Positions 10,940-19,904 of a stretch of DNA of 64,000 nucleotides are shown one piece after another. Origin of the DNA: Martinezella rhizogenes (lineage in GTDB: Bacteria > Pseudomonadota > Alphaproteobacteria > Rhizobiales > Rhizobiaceae); the NCBI RefSeq assembly GCF_007002745.1, contig NZ_SGNY01000009.1:1-64000 (forward strand), read 5' to 3'. The notes under the pieces are model-generated. The model searched no databases, was not told where the DNA came from, and saw only the letters and a program-made list of their open reading frames with translations. A program made the position numbers and the translations under genes. Numbering within the stretch: position 1 is the stretch's first letter; each line of letters begins with the position of its first letter.

Positions 10940-11290
10940 CTAATGGTAATTCACCTTCTCCGCATCGAGAATGCTGTCCGCATCCAGCGCCGCAATCGGA
11001 ATATCCATCCGCGCGGGAATATCGCCGGAAAGCTGCAGTGCGAGATACCGCCCGCAACAGACCCGCAGGAACGATGTGAAATTGCCGAGATCGTGCCCGG
11101 CATCAATCGATTCATTATAAAGCTTGGCGATGAGCTGCACGCTGTTCATGCCATCGCGGCGCGCGATCTCGTCCAGCGTCGTCCAGAAGAAGTTCTCAAG
11201 CCGCACACTTGTGACCATGCCGTCGATCCTGAGTGACCGCGTATGGCTTTCCCAAAGCGTGGGGTCTGCCTTGATGAAAAGCTTGCACAT
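10940..11290 (-). CDS. Ribbon-helix-helix domain protein
   Basis: 116-residue small protein. The middle part, SLRIDGMVTSVRLENFFWTT followed by LDEIARRDGMNSVQLIAKLY, looks like a ribbon-helix-helix fold of the Rhizobiales RHH_4 type: a beta strand, then two helices. The start at 11290 was chosen for GGAGGAAACC upstream. It is probably a DNA-binding regulator or a protein of related fold; its target is unknown. It is a single gene, convergent with the DppC gene and followed on the same strand by no clear partner. The N-terminal MCKLFIKADPTLWES is a characteristic conserved opening of these proteins. Confidence 0.7.
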   Translation of the reverse strand: MCKLFIKADPTLWESHTRSLRIDGMVTSVRLENFFWTTLDEIARRDGMNSVQLIAKLYNESIDAGHDLGNFTSFLRVCCGRYLALQLSGDIPARMDIPIAALDADSILDAEKVNYH

Positions 11291-11360
11291 GGTTTCCTCC
11301 CTCACCACGCCTGAAAGATAGGCGGAAAACGGGGCCGGAAAAAGCCCCGTTTCGCCGGTC

Positions 11361-11927
11361 TTATTTGCTAAGCACGGCCATGAATTGCGAAAGCCAGGCC
11401 GGATGGGCCGGCCATGCGGGCGCCGTCACCAGCTTGCCGTCGGTAACGGCCGCATCGATGGCGATATCGGCATAGGTGCCGCCCGCCAGCTCGACCTCGG
11501 GACGGCAGGCGGGATAGGCCGAGCAGGTGCGGCCCTTGAGCACACCGGCCGCCGCCAGCAATTGCGCACCATGGCAGACGGCGGCCACCGGCTTGTCAGC
11601 CTCGAAGAAATGTTTCACCGCCGCCAGCACATCCGCATTAAGGCGGAGATATTCCGGCGCGCGGCCGCCGGGAATGACCAGCGCATCGTAATCGGCAACC
11701 TTGATATCGGCGAAGGTGGCGTTGAGCGCGAAATTATGGCCACGTTTTTCCGAATAGGTCTGGTCGCCCTCGAAATCGTGGATGGCCGTGGCAATGGTCT
11801 GGCCCGCCTTCTTGCCGGGGCAGACGGCATGCACCGTGTGGCCGACAGCAAGCAGCGTCTGAAACGGCACCATGGTCTCATAATCCTCGGCGAAATCGCC
11901 GGTGATCATCAAAATCTTCTTCGGCAT
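11361..11927 (-). CDS. DJ-1/PfpI family protein
   Basis: 188-residue protein of the class I glutamine amidotransferase-like DJ-1/PfpI superfamily. The nucleophile elbow [14 protein letters not shown] near residues 114-127 contains the catalytic-type Cys followed by His. [14 protein letters not shown] near residues 83-96 supplies the conserved Gly-Gly and Glu region. The start has GGGAGGAG upstream. Members act as glyoxalases, deglycases, chaperones or proteases. With a DxAP/CHG layout it is nearest to the PfpI-like group, but the reaction is not certain. It stands alone between the RHH gene and the amidase, and its link to peptide uptake is not evident. Confidence 0.85.
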   Translation of the reverse strand: MPKKILMITGDFAEDYETMVPFQTLLAVGHTVHAVCPGKKAGQTIATAIHDFEGDQTYSEKRGHNFALNATFADIKVADYDALVIPGGRAPEYLRLNADVLAAVKHFFEADKPVAAVCHGAQLLAAAGVLKGRTCSAYPACRPEVELAGGTYADIAIDAAVTDGKLVTAPAWPAHPAWLSQFMAVLSK

Positions 11928-12024
11928 GTCTGCTCCTCCCGTTTTCGAATGCCTTTGAGCACCCTAACAGGCAGGATCGAGACGCGGGTATTATGGCAAT
12001 ACTACATGGCCGATAAAGGTGGGA

Positions 12025-13422
12025 TCAGCGGGCCTGCGGCGGCTGCGGCCAGCGTCTCACACCGCCGCCCCAATTCTCGAACGCCTTTGAAAGTTTGAGC
12101 ACGAACAAATCCTCGTAACGGGGGCCGACGATCTGCAGGCCGATCGGCATGCCGGATGCCGAGTAACCGCAATTGATCGAGGAAGCCGGCTGTTCCGACA
12201 TGTTCCACGGCACCGTGAAGGCAATATGTTCGAACGGCCTTGCGGGATCATTGGTGGGCGAGGCCCAGTCGGCCGGATAGGAGACGATTGGATTGGTGGG
12301 CGAGATAACCGCATCCACTGTCTGCATCAGCCGCCCGCAGGTCTTGCGCATTTCCATCGTCTGATTGAAACCGAAGACCGCACGGGAACCGCTAACCTCC
12401 GCCCCCTTCTCCGCCCATTCGAGAATATAGGGGAGGATCGCCGCGCGGCGTTCATCGCTCAGCGCCACCATATCGCCCCAGAATTTCGCCCGCCAGAAAT
12501 CATCTAGCCCGTCCAGCATCTCGCGCGTCAGCACCGGCTCGACCGGGATGACGATAGCACCAGCCGCCTCGAACAGCTTTGCAGCCGCGACAACAGCATA
12601 GCGCACCTCTTCATCCAGCGGCAGGCCGCAGCCGGCATCCAGCATGAGGCCGATTTTCAGGCCTTTCACGTCGATATCGAGATCCATCCAGTCGATGTTG
12701 TTCGGCGGCAGTGATGTACCATCTCGCCAGTCGGGCCGCGAAAGCGTCGCCATGGCATAGGCGGCATCAACGACGGTGCGGGTCATCGGCCCGGCGCAGC
12801 GACCGGTATAATAGGGATCGACCGGGATGCGGCCCTGGCTCGGCTTGAAGCCCAAGAGACCGGTCCACCCGGCCGGGAGCCGCACCGAGCCGCCAATATC
12901 CGTGCCGATATGCAGCGTACCATAACTCGCAGCGCCTGCCGAAGCCGCGCCGGCGCTGGAACCGCCAGGGTTCTGGGTGGGGTCCCACGGGTTGCGGCTG
13001 AGCTTGTGGAAGCTGGAAAGGCCTGACGATAACATGCCGTAATCCGGGCAGGTGGTCTTCGCGTAAAGGATCGCGCCATCCTCGCGGCAGCGGGCAGCCA
13101 CCGGCGCGTCTTCAGCCGCAGGCACCAGTTCCACCGCCCTGGTGCCGAGGGGCACCGGGTGGCCCTTCGTGGCGATGAGTTCCTTCAGCGAGACCGGAAT
13201 GCCATCGAGAGCCCCGAGCGTTTCGCCTTTTTGCCAACGCTCCGTCGAGGCCAGCGCCTGCCTGCGTGCATCTTCCGGATCATAAGCATAAAGCGCGTTC
13301 ACCACCGGTTCGAAAGCATCGATACGCGCCTCCACCGCCTGCCAATATTCCGATGGCGAGAGTTTCCTCTCCCGGTAAAGAGCCAGGATTTCGAGCGTGT
13401 TGAGGTCTATGAGATCGGTCAT
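12025..13422 (-). CDS. Amidase (amidase-signature family)
   Basis: 465-residue amidase-signature hydrolase. The Ser-cisSer-Lys triad is visible: Lys80 in GIPVSLKEL, the cis-Ser in GGSSAG (about 155) and the nucleophile Ser179 in IGTDIGGSVRLPAG. No signal peptide is present, so it should be cytoplasmic. It cleaves a C-N amide bond of an unknown substrate. The gene lies 53 bases downstream of, and in the same direction as, the DppC-type permease at 13476-14297. It therefore looks like the last gene of a peptide/amide uptake operon (system B), and it may hydrolyse what that system imports. The ribosome site is weak. Confidence 0.88.
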   Translation of the reverse strand: MTDLIDLNTLEILALYRERKLSPSEYWQAVEARIDAFEPVVNALYAYDPEDARRQALASTERWQKGETLGALDGIPVSLKELIATKGHPVPLGTRAVELVPAAEDAPVAARCREDGAILYAKTTCPDYGMLSSGLSSFHKLSRNPWDPTQNPGGSSAGAASAGAASYGTLHIGTDIGGSVRLPAGWTGLLGFKPSQGRIPVDPYYTGRCAGPMTRTVVDAAYAMATLSRPDWRDGTSLPPNNIDWMDLDIDVKGLKIGLMLDAGCGLPLDEEVRYAVVAAAKLFEAAGAIVIPVEPVLTREMLDGLDDFWRAKFWGDMVALSDERRAAILPYILEWAEKGAEVSGSRAVFGFNQTMEMRKTCGRLMQTVDAVISPTNPIVSYPADWASPTNDPARPFEHIAFTVPWNMSEQPASSINCGYSASGMPIGLQIVGPRYEDLFVLKLSKAFENWGGGVRRWPQPPQAR

Positions 13423-13475
13423 GGCATCGTCTCGTCAGAAAAACAGGAAATTGGGGCGATATCGGCTTGAAACGG

Positions 13476-14297
13476 TCAGCCGGTATCGCGCGGGTCCAGC
13501 AGGTCGCGCAGGCCATCGCCGAGAAGATTGAGGCCGAAGACGGCGAGCGCAATCGCAAGGCCGGGCATGATGGCAAGCCAGGGTGCCGCGCCAAGATAGG
13601 TCTGCGCATCGGCGAGCATTCGTCCCCAGGTGGCGGCGGGTGGCGGCATGCCAAGACCGAGGAAGGAGAGGCCTGCTTCCGTCAATATCGCAAGACCGAG
13701 CTGGATCGTCACCTGCACGATGATCTGGTTGGAAATATTCGGCACGATATGGAAAAGCGTGATCTTGGCGCGGTTCTGGCCGATGCTGATGGCAGCGGTG
13801 ATGTATTCCCGCGCCCATATCTGCAGTGCGGCCCCCAGCGTCAGCCGCGCAAACACCGGCACCATGAAGGTGGCGATGGCGATGATGGCGGTAAAACGGC
13901 CCGTGCCGATGAAGGCGCCAAGCATCATCGCCGACAGGATGGGCGGCACGGCGAAGATGATGTCGCAGATGCGCATGACCACGGTTTCGGTGAAACCGCG
14001 CAGCGCCGCAACCGCCACGCCGATGGTCGTGCCGATAAATGCACCGATGGCGACGGCGGCGATGGAGGTGGACAGCGAATTCCACGCACCGGCCATCAGC
14101 ATGGACAACACGTCGCGGCCAAAATGATCCGTGCCGAGGCCGCCATAAACGAATGGCGATTTCAGCTTCTGGACGATCTGCATCTTTGTGGGGGACACCG
14201 GCGTCCAGACCAGCGACAGAAGGGCAACGGCAACGAGGAAGGTGGTGACGGCGATGCCGACAACGAAGGCCGGGCGGCGGCGGATAAATCGCATCAT
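13476..14297 (-). CDS. Peptide ABC transporter permease, DppC type, system B
   Basis: 273-residue inner-membrane permease of the DppC family. It begins MMRFIRRRPAFVVGIAVTTF, with its first helix near residues 10-32, then LGTDHFGRDVLSMLMAGA near residue 60 and the docking loop AREYITAAISIG near residues 160-171. The start at 14297 overlaps the TGA of the upstream DppB gene (ATGA). A longer open frame exists upstream, but its extra 89 residues read as the wrong frame of DppB. It belongs to the operon of binding protein, DppB, DppC and amidase. Confidence 0.9.
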   Translation of the reverse strand: MMRFIRRRPAFVVGIAVTTFLVAVALLSLVWTPVSPTKMQIVQKLKSPFVYGGLGTDHFGRDVLSMLMAGAWNSLSTSIAAVAIGAFIGTTIGVAVAALRGFTETVVMRICDIIFAVPPILSAMMLGAFIGTGRFTAIIAIATFMVPVFARLTLGAALQIWAREYITAAISIGQNRAKITLFHIVPNISNQIIVQVTIQLGLAILTEAGLSFLGLGMPPPAATWGRMLADAQTYLGAAPWLAIMPGLAIALAVFGLNLLGDGLRDLLDPRDTG

Positions 14298-15244
14298 CGC
14301 GCACCTGCCCGCAGTCTCGGATCGATGAAGAGATAGGCGATATCGACAACGAAATTCATGATGATGACCAGCGCCGAGAAGAACAGCACGACGGATTGCA
14401 TGACGACGATGTCGCGTTGGGTCAGCGCCTGATAGGCAAGCCGCCCGAGGCCCGGCAGGTTGAAGACATTCTCGACAAGCACCGCGCCGGCAATCAAAAA
14501 GGTGAATTGCAGGCCGATCATGGTGACAACGGGGATCATCGCATTCGGAACCGCATGCCGCCACAGCGCCACCCGCTCGCTCAAGCCCTTGGCGCGGGCG
14601 GTGCGCACGAAATCCTCATTCATCACTTCAAGCACGGCGGAACGGCAGACGCGGGTGAGAACCCCGGCCTGCGACAGCGCCAGGGCGATTGCCGGCAGCA
14701 CCAGCGCCACAAGCCCTGCCGAAAAGCTTGGCGTCCAGCCAGGAAAACCACCCGATGGCATCCAGCCGAGCGTGGTGGAAAACACGATGATGAGCAGCAG
14801 CCCGACCCAGAAACCCGGCACGGCAATGCCCACATGGGAAAACAGCCCGGCCGCAAAATCCAGCGCCCCGTTGCGGTTCCGCGCCGCCGCCACGCCAAGC
14901 GGAATGGCAATGGCAACGGACAGGCAGACGGCAAGCAGCGCGAGCGGCAGGGTAACGGCCAGCCGCTCAATAATCAGCCCCGCCACAGGCACGCCATAGG
15001 TATAGGATTGCCCGAGATCGCCATGAAACACGCCGGCGAGCCAGTGGAGATAACGCAGCGGCAGCGGCTGATCGAGGCCCATCTGCTTCTGCAGGGCGGC
15101 CAGCGTATCGGGGCTCGCCGAAGTGCCGAGCATGATGGCGGCTGGATCACCCGGCAGCAGGCCCATGACGACATAGATGATGAGGGAGACGGCAAACAGC
15201 GTGATGACGAGGCTTGCGAGACGCCGGATGAGGACGGTTAACAT
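14294..15244 (-). CDS. Peptide ABC transporter permease, DppB type, system B
   Basis: 316-residue inner-membrane permease, DppB family. It opens MLTVLIRRLASLVITLFAVS (first helix), with GLLPGDPAAIMLG after it, the loop ARAKGLSERVALWRH near residues 217-231 for ATPase docking, and the family ending VVDIAYLFIDPRLR. AAGGAGAAG precedes the start. It is co-directional with the binding-protein gene (15439-16974), separated by a gap holding a palindromic repeat, and its stop overlaps the DppC start. Confidence 0.9.
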   Translation of the reverse strand: MLTVLIRRLASLVITLFAVSLIIYVVMGLLPGDPAAIMLGTSASPDTLAALQKQMGLDQPLPLRYLHWLAGVFHGDLGQSYTYGVPVAGLIIERLAVTLPLALLAVCLSVAIAIPLGVAAARNRNGALDFAAGLFSHVGIAVPGFWVGLLLIIVFSTTLGWMPSGGFPGWTPSFSAGLVALVLPAIALALSQAGVLTRVCRSAVLEVMNEDFVRTARAKGLSERVALWRHAVPNAMIPVVTMIGLQFTFLIAGAVLVENVFNLPGLGRLAYQALTQRDIVVMQSVVLFFSALVIIMNFVVDIAYLFIDPRLRAGAR

Positions 15245-15302
15245 CTGGCATCTTCTCCTTGCTTTGTTTCGCCTGCGGTCGAAGGTCCAGTTATCTCTCT
15301 CC

Positions 15303-15415
15303 CGTCATTCCGGCCCTGAGCCGGAATCCAGCCGACGCGCGTCTGCGCGGCGGAGAGAGCCCTTTCAGCCCAAGGACTTGGGCTGGCTGGATGCCGGATC
15401 AAGTCCGGCATGACG
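15303..15415. repeat. Short palindromic intergenic repeat, copy 2 (longer form)
   Basis: Element running from CGTCATTCCGGCC to GGCATGACG between the system B binding-protein and DppB genes. It contains the hairpin arms TTCCGGCCCTGAGCCGGAA and GCCGGATCAAGTCCGGC. It also has an inner palindrome AGCCCAAGGACTTGGGCT at 15368-15385, so this copy is longer than the other three. Because it lies inside the presumed operon it may reduce expression of the permeases relative to the binding protein. Confidence 0.7.
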
Positions 15416-15438
15416 GAAGAAACGGGTATCGACAAACG

Positions 15439-16974
15439 TCACTCTTCCCAATGCACATCCGTCAGCACATTCGAGGGAATGGGCTCGTTTTCCCACAGCC
15501 CCTTCACCTTCCTGTCCCAGACACCAAGCTTCGGCATCACGAACAGAAAAAGAGCCGGCACATCTTCGGCGAGGATTTTCTGGGCGTCGCCATAAAGCTT
15601 TTCCTGCTCAGCGGCATCCGCCGTCTTTTCGACGCTGGCGATGACCTCATTGAAGGTCGGGTTCTTGTAGTTGAAATAATAGGGATCGCGGGAATAGATA
15701 TCGATATCCATCGGCTCGGCATGGGCGACGATGGTCATGTCGTAATCCGCGCCCTTCAGAACATCCGCCACCCATTTGGCCGGAAATTCGGTGGTCTCGA
15801 TGGTCATGGTCACACCTATTTCGGCCAGCATCGCCTGCAGGATTTGCGAGGTGCGCTGGGCATAGGCCATCTGCGGGGCCTTGATGGTGAAACTAAAACC
15901 GTCGGCATACCCCGCTTCGGCAAGCAGCGCCCTCGCTTTGTCGACATCGTAAGGGTGCACCCCTGTCGTATCGATGTATCCGCGGTCATTAGGTGTGTAG
16001 TGGCTGCCAATGGCCGTGCCGTAACCGGACCAGGCGCCTTCAATGACAGTGCCCCGATCCACCGCCATCATCAGCGCCTGTCGCACGCGTTTGTCGTCAA
16101 AAGGCTTGCGGGCATTGTTCATGCCGGCCACGACCTTCAGCTCGGTATTGCCGACAAAGGTGCCGAGGCGTTTATCGCCATCAAAGGAGGTCATCAGTTC
16201 CGGCGCACCGAATTCCGGGAAGGCATCGATATCGCCCGATTTCAGGGCCGCCGCCTGCGCCTGCGGGTCGGACACGAAGCGGAAAGTCGCCCTGTCGAGT
16301 TTCACCGCCACGGCCTTGTCCCAATAGGCGGCGTTCTTCTCCAGTTCCACCTTGTCGCCCTTCGCCCAGTTCACGAATTTGAACGGGCCGGTGCCGATGG
16401 GTGTGGTGCGGTTATTGTCGGCGCTTTTCGGCGCGACCATCACGGAGGCAGGCCAGCCGAGCCAGTAAAGAAGGCTGCCGGCCGGCTGCTTCAGCTTCAG
16501 CACCAGCGTTGCGGCATCCGGTGTCTCGATACTGTCGATGGCGGCGAAGAAACGTTTCTGCGGATTGACCGAGCTTTCGCCACGCGCCTGATCCAGCGAG
16601 AATTTGGCTACGGCGGAATCGAAAGCCTCACCATCGTGGAAGGTGACGCCCTTGCGCAGCTTGAATGTGTAGGTCTTGCCGTCAGGCGCAATTTCCCAGC
16701 TTTCGGCAAGCTGCGGCTTCACCTTGCCGTCGCGGTCGATCGTCACCAGACCTTCAAAGACATTCTGCCAGGTCACCTGACCGATGGCGACGGGGGCGGC
16801 AATAGTCGGATCGAGGCCGGTCGGCTCGACTGCCATGCCCAGCGTCAGCGCGGTTTTCGGCGCAGCCTCAGCCCCCGCAAGCGAAAGCGGCAGCCAGAGC
16901 GCGGTGCCCAATGCGAGGGTCAGCGCGGTGCGGCGCGAAAGCGTTGCCGCCTGCGAAAGATAAGTGCGTGGCAT
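15439..16974 (-). CDS. Peptide ABC transporter substrate-binding protein (family 5), system B
   Basis: 511-residue periplasmic binding protein of the DppA/NikA family. It starts MPRTYLSQAATLSRRTALTL, with a signal peptide running through LPLSLAGAEA (cleavage near residue 38), then TALTLGMAVEPTGLDPTI, a standard family opening. Inner landmarks are AESWEIAPDGKTYTFKLRKG and RVRQALMMAVDRGTV. The start at 16974 is preceded by AGGGGACTAAGG; an upstream in-frame ATG would add 29 residues before the signal peptide. It heads the operon with two permeases and an amidase and lies downstream of a co-directional LysR gene. No ATPase is encoded with it. Confidence 0.88.
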   Translation of the reverse strand: MPRTYLSQAATLSRRTALTLALGTALWLPLSLAGAEAAPKTALTLGMAVEPTGLDPTIAAPVAIGQVTWQNVFEGLVTIDRDGKVKPQLAESWEIAPDGKTYTFKLRKGVTFHDGEAFDSAVAKFSLDQARGESSVNPQKRFFAAIDSIETPDAATLVLKLKQPAGSLLYWLGWPASVMVAPKSADNNRTTPIGTGPFKFVNWAKGDKVELEKNAAYWDKAVAVKLDRATFRFVSDPQAQAAALKSGDIDAFPEFGAPELMTSFDGDKRLGTFVGNTELKVVAGMNNARKPFDDKRVRQALMMAVDRGTVIEGAWSGYGTAIGSHYTPNDRGYIDTTGVHPYDVDKARALLAEAGYADGFSFTIKAPQMAYAQRTSQILQAMLAEIGVTMTIETTEFPAKWVADVLKGADYDMTIVAHAEPMDIDIYSRDPYYFNYKNPTFNEVIASVEKTADAAEQEKLYGDAQKILAEDVPALFLFVMPKLGVWDRKVKGLWENEPIPSNVLTDVHWEE

Positions 16975-17055
16975 CCTTAGTCCCCTGTCTGGCGGCCGGG
17001 GCATTTTTGCCCTTCCGAAGACCACCCGTTGCAAAAAGAGTGTCATGTTGCAGGC

Positions 17056-17108
17056 GCACACACAATCTCGATTTTTGTGTGCTCCGTGTAGCTGAAATGG
17101 CTACACGG
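17056..17108. promoter_or_regulatory. Two adjacent inverted repeats upstream of the system B operon
   Basis: In the gap between the LysR gene and the binding-protein gene. The first repeat pairs GCACACACAA (17056-17065) with TTTTGTGTGC (17073-17082), with one mismatch. The second pairs CCGTGTAGC (17084-17092) with GCTACACGG (17100-17108) perfectly. Either could be an operator for the neighbouring LysR regulator or a transcript hairpin after LysR. Neither is followed by a convincing T-run. Confidence 0.4.
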
Positions 17109-17157
17109 AAATGCGAACGGAAATCAACCTCTCCGACAGAAACACCGACTGCCCCGC

Positions 17158-18060
17158 CTACCCAGCCGTCGCCTCGCGCATGAAGCGCTCGATGAAATCG
17201 GCAAGCTTGGAGGCGGCGAAGGATAATTGCCGGTCAGGCGCAACGCAGAGATCGATCTGGGTATGGATGCCTTTTTTGCCGGTCAAGGGAATGGCAACCA
17301 TCTGGCCGCTGCGGATTTCACGCGCCACCGAAAGCGCCGGCAGCAGCGTGGCGGCGGCGTGACCCAGCACCAGCTCCTTCAGCATTTCCAGCGAACTGGT
17401 AATGAAGACGGGATCAAGCTCAATACCGGCATCGGCAAACAGCGTGTCGAATGCCTGCCGCGCGGCAAAACTTTTGTCCGGCAGGGCAAGCGGCAGGCCG
17501 GCCAGCTCCTTCAGCGAGACTTCCGGCTGGGCGGCGAGCGCATGGCCGGCCGGGAAGATGACATCATAGCTGATGCGGGTGCGCGAACGCACTTTCACAC
17601 CGGAAACCTTTGGGGCAAAAAGGCTGACGACCAGATCGGCCTCAGCCGCGCCCAGCGCCTCCATCGCCTGGCGGGCGCTGGTAATATGCACCTCGAAACG
17701 CAGTTTTGGATATTTCAGGCTGAACTGCGCCAGCACCGGCGCCAGAAGATTGGCCACCGTCGCGCCATTGGCATAGACCGTGACGCGGCCGCGCTGCAGC
17801 CCCTTCAGGTCATCGATCAGCTGGTGCACATGGTCGAGCTCGCGCAGCGTCTTGCCGGCACGGGCGGCGAGCAGCTCACCTGCCGCCGTCAACTTCACGC
17901 CGCGGCTGGATCGCTCCACCAGCGGCGAGCCGAAATAATATTCGAGATTTTCGATCTGTCGGCTGACCGCCGTTGGCGCGACATTCAGGTTTTCCGCCGC
18001 GGCGCGCATGGAATTGGTGCGGACGAGTTCGTCAAAATACATCAAGGCGCGCAGTTGCAT
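17158..18060 (-). CDS. LysR-family transcriptional regulator of system B
   Basis: 300-residue LysR regulator. The N-terminal winged helix-turn-helix (RTNSMRAAAENLNVAPTAVS, residues 14-33, then RQIENLEYYFGSPLVERSSR) is followed by a periplasmic-binding-protein-like effector domain. It is transcribed toward the system B binding protein, not divergently as is usual for LysR, and may share or feed that operon. The most likely target is the promoter in 16975-17157. The effector is unknown; a peptide- or amide-derived compound is a guess from context. Confidence 0.85.
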   Translation of the reverse strand: MQLRALMYFDELVRTNSMRAAAENLNVAPTAVSRQIENLEYYFGSPLVERSSRGVKLTAAGELLAARAGKTLRELDHVHQLIDDLKGLQRGRVTVYANGATVANLLAPVLAQFSLKYPKLRFEVHITSARQAMEALGAAEADLVVSLFAPKVSGVKVRSRTRISYDVIFPAGHALAAQPEVSLKELAGLPLALPDKSFAARQAFDTLFADAGIELDPVFITSSLEMLKELVLGHAAATLLPALSVAREIRSGQMVAIPLTGKKGIHTQIDLCVAPDRQLSFAASKLADFIERFMREATAG

Positions 18061-18173
18061 GGGGTGGAAACCTTATTCGGGTGGGCCGATGTGGCGGGCC
18101 AGCATATCATCGCAGCACGATGAGAAAATACCTCACCCAAGAAGATCACCTGTGGAACGAAAGCGCACCACTT

Positions 18174-18302
18174 GTTTCTTCTCCCCGCCGGGGAGAAGGT
18201 GGCGCGCAGCGCCGGATGAGGGGGCGACGGCAGAGATATGCGGAGAACTTGCCCCCTCATCTGCCCCTTCGGGGCGTCTTCTCCCCAGCGGGGAGAAGAA
18301 AC
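18174..18302. repeat. RIME-like intergenic palindromic element, copy 2
   Basis: 129-base element with the same borders (GTTTCTTCTCC...GGAGAAGAAAC), the same two hairpins around CTCCCCGCCGGGGAG and CTCCCCAGCGGGGAG, and the same inner GGATGAGGGGG/CCCCCTCAT arms as the copy at 3466-3591. It occupies half of the 261-base gap between the LysR gene and the system C ATPase gene. Nothing else was recognised in that gap. Confidence 0.8.
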
Positions 18303-18321
18303 GAGCGGCACCCCCACGCCA

Positions 18322-19071
18322 TCAAGCGCGTTTGAAACCCTCACTCGCCACCAGCAGCTGCCTTGTATAATCCGCGCTGAATTCGCGGCTTTCCAGCGCT
18401 TCCGCCTCCAGCATTTCCACCACCTTGCCGCTTTTCATAACCGCCAGGCGATCGCACATGTGGCTGATGACGCCGAGATCGTGGCTGACCATGACAAAGG
18501 TGAGGTTACGGTCCTTGCGGGCCTGTTCCAGAAGATTGAGGATTTCGGCCTGAATAGAGGCGTCGAGCGCCGAAGTCGGTTCATCCAGCAGCAGGATTTT
18601 CGGCTCGACGATCAGCGCACGGGCAATGGCGATGCGCTGGCGCTGGCCGCCGGAAAGCTGGTGCGAATAACGGAAGCGGAAGCCGGAGCCGAGGCCCACC
18701 TCGTCCAATGCACGGGCAATGCGCTGTTCGCGATTGTCGAGACCGTGGATTACCAGCGGTTCGAGCAGCAGCGCATCCACCGTCTGGCGCGGGTGCAGCG
18801 ACCCATAGGGGTCCTGAAACACCATCTGCACATCGCTATAGAAACTCTTGTCCCGGTGTTTTCCCTGATAGGAGCGACCGGCCACCATCAGCGAGCCTTC
18901 ATCGAAATGGTTGAGACCGGCAATGGCGCGCAGCAGCGTGGATTTGCCGGAACCGGATTCACCGACGATACCGAAGGATTCACCCTCGGCCACGTCAACG
19001 CTGACGCTGTCGAGCGCGATGTAACCGTCGAAATCCACCACCATGTCTTTGATGGAAAGAACTGTGCTCAT
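18322..19071 (-). CDS. Peptide ABC transporter ATPase, DppF/OppF type, system C
   Basis: 249-residue ATPase with Walker [12 protein letters not shown] near residue 38, signature LSGGQRQRIAIARAL and Walker B ILLLDEPTSALD. It is short for DppF because it lacks most of the C-terminal Opp/Dpp extension, ending ADYTRQLLVASEGFKRA. The start at 19071 overlaps the stop of the upstream DppD-type gene (ATGA). It is the last gene of the system C operon. It could also energise system B, which lacks an ATPase (inference). Confidence 0.9.
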   Translation of the reverse strand: MSTVLSIKDMVVDFDGYIALDSVSVDVAEGESFGIVGESGSGKSTLLRAIAGLNHFDEGSLMVAGRSYQGKHRDKSFYSDVQMVFQDPYGSLHPRQTVDALLLEPLVIHGLDNREQRIARALDEVGLGSGFRFRYSHQLSGGQRQRIAIARALIVEPKILLLDEPTSALDASIQAEILNLLEQARKDRNLTFVMVSHDLGVISHMCDRLAVMKSGKVVEMLEAEALESREFSADYTRQLLVASEGFKRA

Positions 19072-19904
19072 GCGCGCCACTCCGGCTTGCGTTCCAGAAC
19101 GGGCAGCGGATGGCGGTGGCCGCCAATTTCCGGCAGGCAGTTCAAAAGCCCCTGCGTATAGGGGTGTTTGGCTTCCTTCAGATTGGCGGAAGACAGCTCC
19201 TCCACCACCTTGCCGGCATACATGACGAGAACACGGTCGCAGAAGGAGGATACGAGCCGCAGATCGTGACTGACGAAGATCAGCCCCATGCCACGGTCGC
19301 GCACCAGCTTGTCTAGGATATCGAGCACTTCCAACTGAACCGTCACGTCAAGCGCCGAAGTCGGCTCATCGGCGATCAGCAATTCCGGGCCGCAGACCAG
19401 CATCATGGCAATCATGACGCGCTGACCCATGCCACCGGAAACCTCGTGCGGGTAAAGATCGAAAACGCGCTCGGGGTCGCGGATCTGCACGGCCTCAAGC
19501 ATCGCAAGCGTGCGCTGACGCGCCTCGCCGCTGCCGATCTTTTCATGGGTCCGCAAGGTTTCCATGATCTGGCGCCCGATGGTCATCACCGGGTTCAGGG
19601 AATATTTCGGGTCCTGCAGGATCATGGCCATGCGCTTGCCGCGCATGATCCGCCTTTCCTTCGCAGAAGCGCTGAGCAGATCGATATCACCAAAACGCAG
19701 TGTATCAGCCTCGATGCGTGCGCTTTTCGGGGTCAGCCCCATGATGGCGCGGCCCGTCTGCGACTTGCCTGAGCCGGATTCACCAACGATACCGAGGCGT
19801 TCGCGCCCAAGCGTGAACGAAACGCCGCGCACCGCCTCCACCAGCCCGGTGCGGGTGGGGAAAGACACGCGGAGATTCTGAACGGTCAGAAGCGGCGCAC
19901 TCAT
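19068..19904 (-). CDS. Peptide ABC transporter ATPase, DppD/OppD type, system C
   Basis: 278-residue ATPase. Walker A is [17 protein letters not shown] near residue 38, the signature is VSGGMGQRVMIAMML (GMGQR in place of the common GMRQR), Walker B is [12 protein letters not shown], and the C-terminal extension HPYTQGLLNCLPEIGG is present. That extension can bind an iron-sulfur cluster in some DppD proteins, but only one Cys is visible here, so a cluster is not supported. Its start overlaps the stop of the DppC gene and its stop overlaps the DppF start. Confidence 0.9.
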   Translation of the reverse strand: MSAPLLTVQNLRVSFPTRTGLVEAVRGVSFTLGRERLGIVGESGSGKSQTGRAIMGLTPKSARIEADTLRFGDIDLLSASAKERRIMRGKRMAMILQDPKYSLNPVMTIGRQIMETLRTHEKIGSGEARQRTLAMLEAVQIRDPERVFDLYPHEVSGGMGQRVMIAMMLVCGPELLIADEPTSALDVTVQLEVLDILDKLVRDRGMGLIFVSHDLRLVSSFCDRVLVMYAGKVVEELSSANLKEAKHPYTQGLLNCLPEIGGHRHPLPVLERKPEWRA

